A stretch of 64,000 bases of DNA from Fimenecus sp045613585 (GCA_045613585.1 JAZLBG010000028.1:26102-90101), one strand, 5' to 3'. Numbered from the stretch's first letter, positions 18,044 through 25,024 are shown. Notes: generated from the sequence alone by a model not told the origin. Translations and numbers: made by a program.

Positions 18044-18064
18044 CACAAGGGGACGGTTCTGTGT
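18043..18064 (+). repeat. REP-like hairpin copy 1 (direct), left of the transposase
   Basis: This copy contains the core AGGGGACGGTTCTGTGTG between ACACA (18043-18047) and TGTGT (18060-18064). It faces the inverted copy at 18957-18985, so the transposase gene lies between inverted repeats. Confidence 0.75.
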
Positions 18065-18065
18065 G

Positions 18066-18094
18066 TTGACGAAAAGAGCAGAATGTGATATAAT
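18066..18094 (+). promoter_or_regulatory. Transposase promoter
   Basis: TTGACG (18066-18071) and TATAAT (18089-18094) are separated by 17 nt. The -35 box abuts the right arm of REP copy 1. Confidence 0.75.
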
Positions 18095-18111
18095 TCCTTT
18101 GGTGATAAAAG

Positions 18112-18864
18112 ATGTCAAGACAAGCGCGAAAGAAAAGTGAAAGTGGAATATATCACGTAATGCTGAGAGGAATAAACCAACAACAGATATTCGAAGATAC
18201 AGAAGACTGTGATAAGTTTATTCAAGTACTACAAGAAAGTAAGGCAGTAAGTGAGTTTAAGTTATTCGCTTACTGCCTTATGAATAATCATATACATTTG
18301 TTGATTAAACCTGAAAAAGAGCCGATTGAACAGGTATTTAAGAGAATCGGTGCAAGATATGTATATTGGTTTAATGTTAAATATCAAAGGGTCGGTCATT
18401 TATTTCAAGACCGTTTCAAGAGTGAACCTGTTGAAGATGACTCATATTTCTTAACAGTATTGAGATATATTCATCAGAATCCAGTCAAAGCAGGAATTTG
18501 TAAGAAAGTTGAAGATTACAAATACAGTAGTTATCAGGAATACATTACAAAACCTTGGTTAGTTGATACAGATTTTGTCTTCAATATGATTTCTAAATCA
18601 GAGTTTGTAAGATACAACAATGAAGCTAATTTTGATAAATGTCTTGAAGTTGAAGAAACACCTAAAATCCGTGTTACTGAGGAACAGGCAAAACGGATTA
18701 TCAAGAAAGTTTCAAAATGTGAAAATTCGTCAGAGTTTCAAAAGCTCGACTCTAAAAGTAGAGATGAATATATTGCAATTTTGAAACAATATGGTTTGTC
18801 AATCAGACAAATCAGCAGATTGACGGGTATTAGTTTTGGAATTGTAAGAAAAAAGTGTGAATAA
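18112..18864 (+). CDS. REP-associated tyrosine transposase (RAYT, Y1/HUH family)
   Basis: This is a single-strand transposase of the IS200-like Y1 superfamily, 250 residues long. The metal-binding HUH motif is His60-Ile-His62 in YCLMNNHIHLLI, and the candidate nucleophile is Tyr119 in LRYIHQNPVKAG. The domain opens with the usual SGIYHVMLRG. The C terminus (about residues 225-248, QYGLSIRQISRLTGISFGIV) looks like a helix-turn-helix. GGTGAT precedes the ATG. The gene has its own promoter and terminator and is flanked by inverted REP hairpins. RAYTs are known to associate with such repeats. The gene is intact, so activity is possible. Confidence 0.9.
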   Translation: MSRQARKKSESGIYHVMLRGINQQQIFEDTEDCDKFIQVLQESKAVSEFKLFAYCLMNNHIHLLIKPEKEPIEQVFKRIGARYVYWFNVKYQRVGHLFQDRFKSEPVEDDSYFLTVLRYIHQNPVKAGICKKVEDYKYSSYQEYITKPWLVDTDFVFNMISKSEFVRYNNEANFDKCLEVEETPKIRVTEEQAKRIIKKVSKCENSSEFQKLDSKSRDEYIAILKQYGLSIRQISRLTGISFGIVRKKCE

Positions 18865-18869
18865 GCATT

Positions 18870-18897
18870 GGGCGAGATTGTTTCTCGTCCTTTTTTT
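18870..18897 (+). terminator. Terminator after the transposase
   Basis: GGGCGAGA (18870-18877) pairs with TCTCGTCC (18883-18890, one G-T pair), followed by seven T. A near copy is found at 50915-50942. Confidence 0.85.
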
Positions 18898-18898
18898 A

Positions 18899-18927
18899 TT
18901 GACTTTTTATCAAAATAGTGCTATATT
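18899..18927 (+). promoter_or_regulatory. Promoter reading into cargo A
   Basis: TTGACT (18899-18904), a 17-nt spacer and TATATT (18922-18927) lie after the transposase terminator and before the inverted REP. The same promoter with the same spacing occurs at 50943-50971. Confidence 0.65.
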
Positions 18928-18956
18928 CAATTTAAGGTCAGTGGAAAAGCACAAGT

Positions 18957-18985
18957 GGGACGAACACAGAGAACCGTCCCCTGTG
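18957..18985 (-). repeat. REP-like hairpin copy 2 (inverted), left end of cargo A
   Basis: The reverse complement contains GGGGACGGTTCTCTGTGTTC followed by GTCCCA. It is the inverted partner of copy 1 across the transposase and of copy 3 across cargo A. It ends the roughly 120-nt module 18864-18985 that is repeated at 50908-51029. Confidence 0.8.
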
Positions 18986-19038
18986 CATTATGTTTCTTGG
19001 ATTCGACACAAACATTTTCTAGATTCAACTTTAAACGG

Positions 19039-19245
19039 ATGAAAAGTGCTTTTAAAAAAATTAAATTGGTAAAATTAAGCACATGGAAGAAATGCTTTAA
19101 AGAAATAGGAAAAGCAATTATTTATTATATTAAGGTCAATAAAAATCTATATAAAAAATTTGTTGTTAGTTATTCTTTAAATTCATTATATAGCATTGCA
19201 GTTGGATTAGGCTTGGGCGGTTTGTATAAAAAGGTATCTGGATAA
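19039..19245 (+). CDS. Small hypothetical protein of cargo A
   Basis: I do not recognise this 68-residue protein. It is very basic (KKIKLVKLSTWKK at the start) and ends with a glycine-rich hydrophobic part (SIAVGLGLGGLYKKV). The ATG at 19039 has no clear ribosome site. The frame is also open upstream through the REP hairpin, so it could be the tail of a gene cut by the REP. Its stop overlaps the next start (TAATG), suggesting the two belonged to one operon. AT content is high compared with the flanking genes. Confidence 0.4.
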   Translation: MKSAFKKIKLVKLSTWKKCFKEIGKAIIYYIKVNKNLYKKFVVSYSLNSLYSIAVGLGLGGLYKKVSG

Positions 19246-19676
19246 TGGTTATATTACTTTCTTTATTAATTTTTTTCATAAATTTTATATCATTTTATGT
19301 TTATAATTTATCAATTATTGATGAACGACAAACAAAGAAAGAACGAAAAAAAAGAAGCAAAAGAATAATTTCAAAATTATTTTTTATTGATACATTTAAA
19401 ATTTCCAACAAATTTTTTTGGATGTTCAATTTTGTAAATATTGTTATTTCGCTTTTGGGAATTATTTGGTTTTGCTTTAACTATTTATTTCGAAATGATG
19501 AAATCAATAATTTTATCGGTGGATTTTTATTGCTTTGGTTGTTTGCGATAACATTTTTTATGTTAATTTCAAAATTAATTATTCATATTATAAAAACAAA
19601 AAACTTATTTGGAAAAATATTTATAATTTTTTGTTTAGTTGTAATTATAATTGGTATAATTCTTTTGTTGAGATAA
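19245..19676 (+). CDS. Hypothetical small membrane protein of cargo A
   Basis: I do not recognise this 143-residue protein. It has four apparent hydrophobic segments (about residues 2-20, 55-77, 90-112 and 122-142). A strongly basic stretch (KKERKKRSKR) after the first is consistent with a cytoplasmic loop. The ATG overlaps the stop of the preceding ORF. It ends 3 nt before the direct REP copy at 19680. It may be an immunity or toxin-associated membrane protein, but nothing in the sequence proves this. Confidence 0.55.
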   Translation: MVILLSLLIFFINFISFYVYNLSIIDERQTKKERKKRSKRIISKLFFIDTFKISNKFFWMFNFVNIVISLLGIIWFCFNYLFRNDEINNFIGGFLLLWLFAITFFMLISKLIIHIIKTKNLFGKIFIIFCLVVIIIGIILLLR

Positions 19677-19679
19677 GAA

Positions 19680-19751
19680 CAAACACAAGGGGACGGTTCT
19701 CTGTGTTCGATAAATCCAATGACTAAAACTTAATATTCACACAAAGCCGAT
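19680..19751 (+). repeat. REP-like hairpin copy 3 (direct) with right-end arm
   Basis: The hairpin core GGGGACGGTTCTCTGTGTTC is followed by a 44-nt arm at 19708-19751 that begins CGATAAATCC and ends GCCGAT. The identical 44 nt recur at 19781-19824, making a tandem pair. Confidence 0.85.
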
Positions 19752-19824
19752 TGAACACAGAGGGACGGTTCTTTTGTGTCCGATAAATCCAATGACTAAA
19801 ACTTAATATTCACACAAAGCCGAT
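19752..19824 (+). repeat. REP-like hairpin copy 4 (direct), tandem with copy 3
   Basis: GAACACAGAGGGACGGTTCT with a right side TTTTGTGTCCG is followed by the same 44-nt arm as copy 3. The stem is weaker than in copy 3 because the two sides have diverged. Confidence 0.85.
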
Positions 19825-19859
19825 GAGGTTATATCAAACAATCTCATCGGCTATTTTTG
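19818..19859 (+). terminator. Terminator at the right edge of cargo A
   Basis: AGCCGATGAG (19818-19827) pairs perfectly with CTCATCGGCT (19843-19852), followed by ATTTTTG. It overlaps the end of the REP arm and would stop transcription coming from the cargo promoter. Confidence 0.75.
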
Positions 19860-20149
19860 TCAAAAAAGCAAAAATGTTATCACAAAACATATCTTTTTTA
19901 CGATTTATATTATTGAGGATGAACGATATAATCGTAAGATAGAACACTAATATTTGATAAACTGTTTTTTATTTTGATAAGATAATAAATACAAAAATAA
20001 CAGTTCTCTTCCCATCTCAAGCTATCTATCTGCATCATCCTACACCTCACCCCTAGCCGATGGTTCACCCCATCGGTTGATTTTAAATTGATTACAATAT
20101 TTTAGTCATTAATTGCAATTCGATTTGAATTATTCTATAGGATTATGAC
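19860..20149. other. AT-rich stretch without genes
   Basis: No open frame of note is present. The only structure I see is a small perfect hairpin, CCGATGG (20057-20063) with CCATCGG (20070-20076). The stretch lies between the cargo A terminator and the REP preceding the sigma-factor gene, and may be decayed mobile or captured DNA. Confidence 0.4.
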
Positions 20150-20187
20150 ATCAAAACACAGTCTGTTAAAACGGACCGTGTTTTGAT
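20150..20187. repeat. Imperfect 15-bp hairpin in the accessory island
   Basis: ATCAAAACAC (20150-20159) pairs with GTGTTTTGAT (20178-20187). After one mismatch, GTCTG (20161-20165) pairs with CGGAC (20172-20176), with a 6-nt loop. There is no U-run, so it is not an obvious terminator. Confidence 0.5.
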
Positions 20188-20211
20188 TGAAAATTTAAGG
20201 GGATTGAAAAA

Positions 20212-20274
20212 AAGACAGGGGACGGTTCCTTGTCTTCGGATGAATCCAACAATTAAAATTTAATAATCTAACAC
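20212..20274 (+). repeat. REP-like hairpin copy 5 (direct), stem-variant
   Basis: The conserved core GGGGACGGTTC is held by a different stem, AAGACA (20212-20217) with TGTCTT (20231-20236). The usual arm follows in altered form (ATGAATCCAACAATTAAAA). Confidence 0.8.
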
Positions 20275-20311
20275 AACAGGACGAGGTTTAACCACCTCGT
20301 CTTGTTTACTT
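20275..20311 (+). terminator. Terminator upstream of the sigma-factor gene
   Basis: AACAGGACGAGGT (20275-20287) pairs with ACCTCGTCTTGTT (20294-20306), followed by TACTTTTTG. It shares the AACAGGACGAGGT arm with the hairpin at 58071. Confidence 0.75.
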
Positions 20312-20323
20312 TTTGCACATATC

Positions 20324-20361
20324 TTGCTTTATTTGTCAAATTAAGGTATAATTTGACAAAT
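20324..20361 (+). promoter_or_regulatory. Sigma-factor gene promoter overlapped by a perfect palindrome
   Basis: TTGCTT (20324-20329), a 17-nt spacer and TATAAT (20347-20352) form a promoter. A perfect 12-bp inverted repeat, ATTTGTCAAATT (20331-20342) and AATTTGACAAAT (20350-20361), spans the spacer, -10 box and start region. This is a probable operator, and may also fold at the start of the mRNA. Confidence 0.7.
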
Positions 20362-20375
20362 AAGGAGTTGATAAT

Positions 20376-20918
20376 ATGCTTTTTATGTATTTCGCATTAC
20401 TTGAGAATCCCGAGGACGAGCATTTGTTTGAAGAATTTTATAATAAGTTCTATAACACCATTTTCTACATAGCAAAAGACCATCTACACACTAAAGAGTT
20501 ATCTGAAGATTGTGCTCAAGAGGTAATGGTTAGCTTTGCTAAGAACTTTCATAACATCACACACGATTTTAACGATAAAAAGTTATGTAACTTCATAAGA
20601 GTAGTTACAAAAGCTAAGGCAGTTGATATGTTCAGAAAAGAGAAAAAACATCTTGTAAATGTTGTCGAGTTAGATGTTGAAGATTTTTATAATATTTCTG
20701 CAAAAGATTTTGATGTTGTTGATGAAATTACATTAAAAGATGCTTTTGATAAAATACCTGAAGATTATAGATTTATTTGTTATCTCAAATATTATTATAA
20801 TATGTCAGGTGAAGAAATCGGCAGATATCTTAACATATCGCAACCACTTGTAAGAAAAAGATGTATGCTTGGTATGAAATTTTTAAGAAATTATGTAAAC
20901 GGAGAAAATAATGAATAA
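20376..20918 (+). CDS. RNA polymerase sigma-70 family factor (ECF-like)
   Basis: This is a short sigma factor of 180 residues with only regions 2 and 4. Region 2 includes LSEDCAQEVMVSFAKNF and the promoter-melting part NFIRVVTKAKAVDMFRKEK. Region 4 is the C-terminal helix-turn-helix (MSGEEIGRYLNISQPLVRKR). AAGGAG precedes the ATG. It sits alone between REP elements, with a palindromic promoter. The gene that should follow begins at 20911 but stops after 10 codons, so a partner such as an anti-sigma factor may have been lost. Its targets are unknown. Confidence 0.85.
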   Translation: MLFMYFALLENPEDEHLFEEFYNKFYNTIFYIAKDHLHTKELSEDCAQEVMVSFAKNFHNITHDFNDKKLCNFIRVVTKAKAVDMFRKEKKHLVNVVELDVEDFYNISAKDFDVVDEITLKDAFDKIPEDYRFICYLKYYYNMSGEEIGRYLNISQPLVRKRCMLGMKFLRNYVNGENNE

Positions 20919-20943
20919 TTTTGAAAAAGCATGTGAAAAGTAA
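20911..20943 (+). pseudogene. Truncated ORF downstream of the sigma factor
   Basis: An ATG overlapping the sigma stop (ATGAATAA) starts MNNFEKACEK and ends at a TAA one base before REP copy 6. The coupling to the sigma gene and the sudden end at the repeat suggest a longer gene, possibly an anti-sigma factor, cut by the REP. The lost part cannot be recovered from this window. Confidence 0.5.
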
Positions 20944-21023
20944 TTGAACAACACAATGTTGACGTTTCTTCTTTGTTCAATGAATCCAACAACTAAAATT
21001 TAATATTCACACAAAACCAATAG
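20944..21023 (+). repeat. REP-like hairpin copy 6 (direct), divergent
   Basis: TTGAACAA (20944-20951) pairs with TTGTTCAA (20973-20980), a stem different from other copies, and the core is degenerate. The arm at 20981-21023 (TGAATCCAACAACTAAAA and on to ACACAAAACCAATAG) is well conserved. Confidence 0.75.
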
Positions 21024-21047
21024 TTTTTTTAACTGTTGGTTTTTTTA
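21013..21047 (+). terminator. Terminator after REP copy 6
   Basis: A 13-bp stem with one G-T pair (21013-21025 with 21031-21043) is followed by T residues. As in copy 4, the hairpin begins inside the last bases of the REP arm. Confidence 0.7.
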
Positions 21048-21098
21048 TATAAATTATTACCGATGACAAAAAATCTAATTTTTGAATATGATGTATTG

Positions 21099-21114
21099 AG
21101 ATATGTCCATATCT
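21099..21114 (+). promoter_or_regulatory. Palindrome in the cotJ promoter region
   Basis: AGATATG and CATATCT are separated by 2 nt, about 25 nt before the cotJA start. CATATCTT with GAATATG upstream is also vaguely like a sigma-E promoter, as expected for cotJ, but the spacing is loose. Confidence 0.3.
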
Positions 21115-21137
21115 TAATAAAATAAAGGAGAATTTAT

Positions 21138-21323
21138 ATGGAAAATAATATGAATTGTGTTTGTAAAACAATGTCTAAACTACCTGAATGTCCAGTTGTA
21201 GCGATGGCTTATGTGCCTTTTCAGACAGATTTAATCACATATAAAAGTGAAGACGCTCTTTGTAATGGTACCTTGTTTCCTGAATTAGATAAAAAGTTCT
21301 ATGGAGGTAAATGTTGTGAATAG
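21138..21323 (+). CDS. cotJA: Spore coat-associated protein CotJA
   Basis: CotJA is a small coat protein (61 residues) needed with CotJC for assembly of the polypeptide layer in sporulating Firmicutes. The pattern PVVAMAYVPFQ and the later GTLFPELDKKFYGG is typical. AAGGAG precedes the ATG. It is the first gene of cotJABC and overlaps cotJB by 8 nt. Expression is expected in the mother cell. Confidence 0.92.
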   Translation: MENNMNCVCKTMSKLPECPVVAMAYVPFQTDLITYKSEDALCNGTLFPELDKKFYGGKCCE

Positions 21324-21567
21324 ATGTAAATTAATGAGAGAACTTTCAAGCGTAAATTTTGCTGCTTGGGAATTGCACTTGTATCTTGATACACATCCAT
21401 GTGATGAAAAAGCATTAGAGATGCACAGAAAATATACCGAAAGAGCAATGGAACTTACAAAAGAATATGAAGAATGTTTTGGACCACTCACTCACGAGTC
21501 TGGTAGCGGACTTGCTTGGATTAAAAATCCTTGGCCTTGGGAATATATGAAGGAGTGTGATTGCTAA
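21316..21567 (+). CDS. cotJB: Spore coat protein CotJB
   Basis: CotJB is a short helical coat protein with the conserved LHLYLDTHP motif and a C-terminal WPWEYMKECDC-type end. I take the GTG at 21316 as start because GGAGG lies 8 nt upstream; the ATG at 21301 is inside that ribosome site. It overlaps cotJA and its TAA overlaps the cotJC ATG, so all three are coupled. Confidence 0.92.
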   Translation: MNRCKLMRELSSVNFAAWELHLYLDTHPCDEKALEMHRKYTERAMELTKEYEECFGPLTHESGSGLAWIKNPWPWEYMKECDC

Positions 21568-22178
21568 TGTTTCAATATGAGAAAAAGTTACAATTTCCTG
21601 TAAAAATTAAAAATCCAAATCCTAAATATGCTCAAATCATAATTTCACAATATGGCGGTCCTGACGGTGAATTAGGTGCATCACTTCGATATCTTTCACA
21701 GAGATTTTCAATGCCACATGCAGAATTAAAAGGTCTTTTAACCGATATAGGTACAGAAGAACTTGGCCATTTAGAAATGATTGGTGCAATTGTTTATCAA
21801 CTTACGAGAAATTTAACAATTGATGAAATTAAAAAATCAGGTTTTGACACTTATTTTGTTGACCACACGACAGGTGTTTATCCAATTGCAGCAAGTGGAA
21901 TGCCGTTTACTGCAACATATTTACAATCAAAAGGTGACGTAATAACTGACTTGCACGAAGACCTTGCTGCAGAACAAAAAGCGAGAACAACTTATGATAA
22001 TATTTTAAGACTTGTTGATGACCCAGATGTTCGCGAACCAATTAAATTTTTGCGTCAACGCGAAATTGTTCATTATCAGAGATTTGGTGAAGGATTACAG
22101 CTTGTTACTGATAGACTAAACAGTAAAAACTTCTATGCTTTTAATCCAAGTTTTGATAAACATTGTAACAAAAAGTAA
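21567..22178 (+). CDS. cotJC: Spore coat manganese catalase CotJC
   Basis: CotJC is a di-manganese catalase-like coat protein of about 203 residues. Metal-ligand helices are visible as TDIGTEELGHLEMI (Glu and His) and later EDLAAEQKARTTYDNI and REIVHYQRFGE. It begins MFQYEKKLQFPV, with the ATG overlapping the cotJB stop. A TTG at 21561, closer to AGGAG, is an alternative start adding two residues. It is followed by a strong terminator. Confidence 0.93.
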   Translation: MFQYEKKLQFPVKIKNPNPKYAQIIISQYGGPDGELGASLRYLSQRFSMPHAELKGLLTDIGTEELGHLEMIGAIVYQLTRNLTIDEIKKSGFDTYFVDHTTGVYPIAASGMPFTATYLQSKGDVITDLHEDLAAEQKARTTYDNILRLVDDPDVREPIKFLRQREIVHYQRFGEGLQLVTDRLNSKNFYAFNPSFDKHCNKK

Positions 22179-22201
22179 ATAGTAACAGAATGTAAAAAAA
22201 T

Positions 22202-22229
22202 AAAAGGTGTCTTTTTAAGACACCTTTTT
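22202..22229. terminator. Bidirectional terminator between cotJC and yfhO-like gene
   Basis: A perfect 12-bp stem (22202-22213 with 22217-22228) has A and T runs on both sides and separates two convergent genes. Confidence 0.85.
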
Positions 22230-22231
22230 AT

Positions 22232-25024
22232 CTATTCTTCGATACTATTTTGAGATTTATTTTCCATATCAATATTGTCAAAAATAATGGTTTCTTCAAC
22301 AATATTATGAAATTGTGAACTTGATTTAGCGATTAAAACTTTTTGCCACAAATTAGGCTTTTTATTTTTGAAAAATAACCATTTATTAGTATTAAGAATA
22401 TAGAAAATTAAAAGTATGATTATAAATAATGCTGAAATGATTACGCATTCTTGCAAACCTTGAGCTTCGTATATAAATGTTATTTCGTGTTCGCCTTTAG
22501 TTACGTTAATTCCAATTAATGCGTCAGAAATTGCATGAATATCATCTTTATTTACTTTTTTGTCATCAATATATATTTGCCAACTCTCATCATAAGGAAT
22601 TGAAGTATATAATATTTCATTCTCACTTGATGTGAAGTTACCAATAATCATAGTCTCGTCGAATTTTGTATATTCAAGTTGGCCTTCTTTAAGTTTGTTG
22701 TAACCTTTTACAAATTTATCGTGGTTAATAGAGAAAACAACAAAATCAACATTTGCTGATGAGTGATTATCTTCTAATGGCATTTCTATAGAAATAATAT
22801 CACCAATATTATGGCTACCTAAGTCAAAGATATAACCATCATTTACATTCATTGTTGTGGTGAATTTTGAAGATAAAATTGATACATCATCAAGATTTCT
22901 CGAATATACATATACATAGAGATTGGATGTATCTTTTGCAGTAATGTCAACAGTAATTGAGCCGTCATAGCTATTATCTATTTTATTTAATGTAAAAGAT
23001 TCACCAATTATACTGCTATTATCAATGTAATGTATATTGCCATATATTATTTCATAGTCAGTAATTCTTTCATAAACACCATCGATTCCTGTTGCAAGTT
23101 TAAAATACTCTTCTTGTGCTTCAACAGGATTTTTATATAAGGATGCATCCCAACTCTTTACTAAATTAGAAACAGGATATGCAATATTCAACATATAATT
23201 ATTCTCATATACGCTGAATTTTTTGTTTTCAGCCTTCTTTGTATAATATTTACAATCTGAAATTAATTCAGATTTGTCATAGACATATTTTAATGAGAAC
23301 ATTGAGTTGTAAATTGGTGTTTGTGGATTATAAGTGAAACTGTTAATTTTGTTTCCATATAAACCGATATATTTTTGAAGATTAGCAACTTTTTCATATG
23401 CCATAGAAGAGAAAATTGATGCGCCATTATAGTCGTACCAACAAGGGTCCATTCTTGCTCTTAATTCTGATAATTCTTCTCTATAAAATGCTAATGAGTC
23501 CTTTTCAGAAACTTGTTCTTGAAGTGATTTGAAATCCTCATAATCACTTGTAAAGCTTTCTTTAGTTTGATTTGCTACATAATGGTCAGTATTTGCTGAA
23601 ATGGTTTCAGCTGCAACAGAACAAATTAGCATAACTGACAACGCAAACATTTGAGCTTTTTTACTAACAATTAACCCAAGCACAACTGTTAAAAGAACGG
23701 TGAATGCAATTGTTACAAACACTGTGAAGTCATCAACATTTTTTGACCCTAACTTTTGTGTAAGTATAACAAAACCAACAACACAAATTCCAACACCCAA
23801 AATCTGTTTTTTGCTATATTCATCGATATTCTTTAACGCTTTGAATGCCATAATTAAAAGTATAAATGAATATGCAAAAGACTGTCTATAAGGTAAGTCG
23901 TTAGGAAAATGGAATCCATGCCAGAAAAAATTAATAAAGTTAATATTAAAACTAAAATACATTATTGCAAGTAGAATTACTGAAGCAATCTTTTCAGTTG
24001 AGCAAATGCGTTTTGAGAAAAGATAAAGAGGTATTAAAAGTATTGTGAGCATTCCACAATATACATTTGGAAGAACATCTTCACCACTGCTACGAATTGT
24101 TGGTTCAAGCCCTGCAAGATGATTTGCAAGAAAGTCAAAAATATTGAAATAAGATTTGTATTCTTCTGGAGCTGAACCTGTTGTTGCTGATGATGAGTTG
24201 AGTATATAAGCAAGAGGCATGAGCATAAATAACAAAATAAATCCAACAGAAATGGATGCGAAAGCAAATCTTATACCACTTTTCCAAAAAAATGAGTCAG
24301 AAAGTTTTTTGAAAATACCTTTTTCCTCAGGTAAAAGTGATTTTTGGTTTTTAATGCTGTTAAGTGAACAGAAATAATAGTATATAAAATAAATACAAGA
24401 AAATATACAAAGCATATAGCCGATATAATAGTTTGAAAATATAGCAAGTGCTAATGCAATTATATAAGTTGAACATTTACCATTAGTTATTATTTTTTCA
24501 ATACCTAAAACAATGAAAGGAAGAATGTACATTGCATCAATCCACATTACATTCCAATAATATGCTATAAAATAGCCACAGAAAGCATACATAATGCCAA
24601 AAGCAACTATAGAAAAGCCGTCTGATTTTTGCGATTTCTTTAAATAATAAGACATTGACATTGCACTTAAAACAGCTTTAATTGCAATCATTGCAGCAAC
24701 GGCTTCAAAAGTATTTTTGTGTCCAAATAAAAGGATTATAAAAGAAATTGGGCTTGACAAATAGTTATAAAAATTGCCAAGGAATGAACTACCAAGACCA
24801 CTATTCCATGAATAAATCAATGATTCACCATTTATAAGTCTATCGTAAAGTTCAGAAAACAACGGACCATATTGATGATATAAATCCATTCTATAAATTA
24901 TTTTTTCCCCAAATGGAATTATTTCATAACAAAAATATACAAGCAGAATAATAAAAAGTGCAACTCCACCTGAAATATAAATATATTTATTATTTTTTAA
25001 AGTTGATTTAAGTTTGTTTGTCAT
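22232..25024 (-). CDS. YfhO-family membrane protein (GT-C-like)
   Basis: This large multipass protein of 930 residues has about a dozen N-terminal transmembrane helices, a long extracytoplasmic C-terminal part, and a last transmembrane helix near the end. The N-terminal loops (MDLYHQYGPLFSELYDRL and YSWNSGLGSSFLGNFYNYL) match the YfhO family. In Bacillus and Listeria, YfhO relatives are linked to glycosylation of cell-wall teichoic or lipoteichoic acid. The same job here is inference. AAGGTGTTAAACT precedes the ATG. It stands alone, divergent from spoIIIA. Confidence 0.85.
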   Translation of the reverse strand: MTNKLKSTLKNNKYIYISGGVALFIILLVYFCYEIIPFGEKIIYRMDLYHQYGPLFSELYDRLINGESLIYSWNSGLGSSFLGNFYNYLSSPISFIILLFGHKNTFEAVAAMIAIKAVLSAMSMSYYLKKSQKSDGFSIVAFGIMYAFCGYFIAYYWNVMWIDAMYILPFIVLGIEKIITNGKCSTYIIALALAIFSNYYIGYMLCIFSCIYFIYYYFCSLNSIKNQKSLLPEEKGIFKKLSDSFFWKSGIRFAFASISVGFILLFMLMPLAYILNSSSATTGSAPEEYKSYFNIFDFLANHLAGLEPTIRSSGEDVLPNVYCGMLTILLIPLYLFSKRICSTEKIASVILLAIMYFSFNINFINFFWHGFHFPNDLPYRQSFAYSFILLIMAFKALKNIDEYSKKQILGVGICVVGFVILTQKLGSKNVDDFTVFVTIAFTVLLTVVLGLIVSKKAQMFALSVMLICSVAAETISANTDHYVANQTKESFTSDYEDFKSLQEQVSEKDSLAFYREELSELRARMDPCWYDYNGASIFSSMAYEKVANLQKYIGLYGNKINSFTYNPQTPIYNSMFSLKYVYDKSELISDCKYYTKKAENKKFSVYENNYMLNIAYPVSNLVKSWDASLYKNPVEAQEEYFKLATGIDGVYERITDYEIIYGNIHYIDNSSIIGESFTLNKIDNSYDGSITVDITAKDTSNLYVYVYSRNLDDVSILSSKFTTTMNVNDGYIFDLGSHNIGDIISIEMPLEDNHSSANVDFVVFSINHDKFVKGYNKLKEGQLEYTKFDETMIIGNFTSSENEILYTSIPYDESWQIYIDDKKVNKDDIHAISDALIGINVTKGEHEITFIYEAQGLQECVIISALFIIILLIFYILNTNKWLFFKNKKPNLWQKVLIAKSSSQFHNIVEETIIFDNIDMENKSQNSIEE

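Noticed and set aside
17902..18111. Possible small RNA gene between the deo operon and the transposase
   Set aside because: The stretch is explained by divergent promoters, the RAYT relic and REP copy 1.
18955..19245. Longer reading of the cargo A small ORF starting inside the REP (MGRTQ)
   Set aside because: The first 28 codons are REP and flank sequence, and a similar MGRTQ start appears at 50998 only because both loci share the repeat. There is no ribosome site.
19680..19824. Possible CRISPR-like repeat pair
   Set aside because: Only two units are in tandem, their hairpins differ, and related copies are scattered singly with variable stems. No cas genes are present; the REP explanation fits better.
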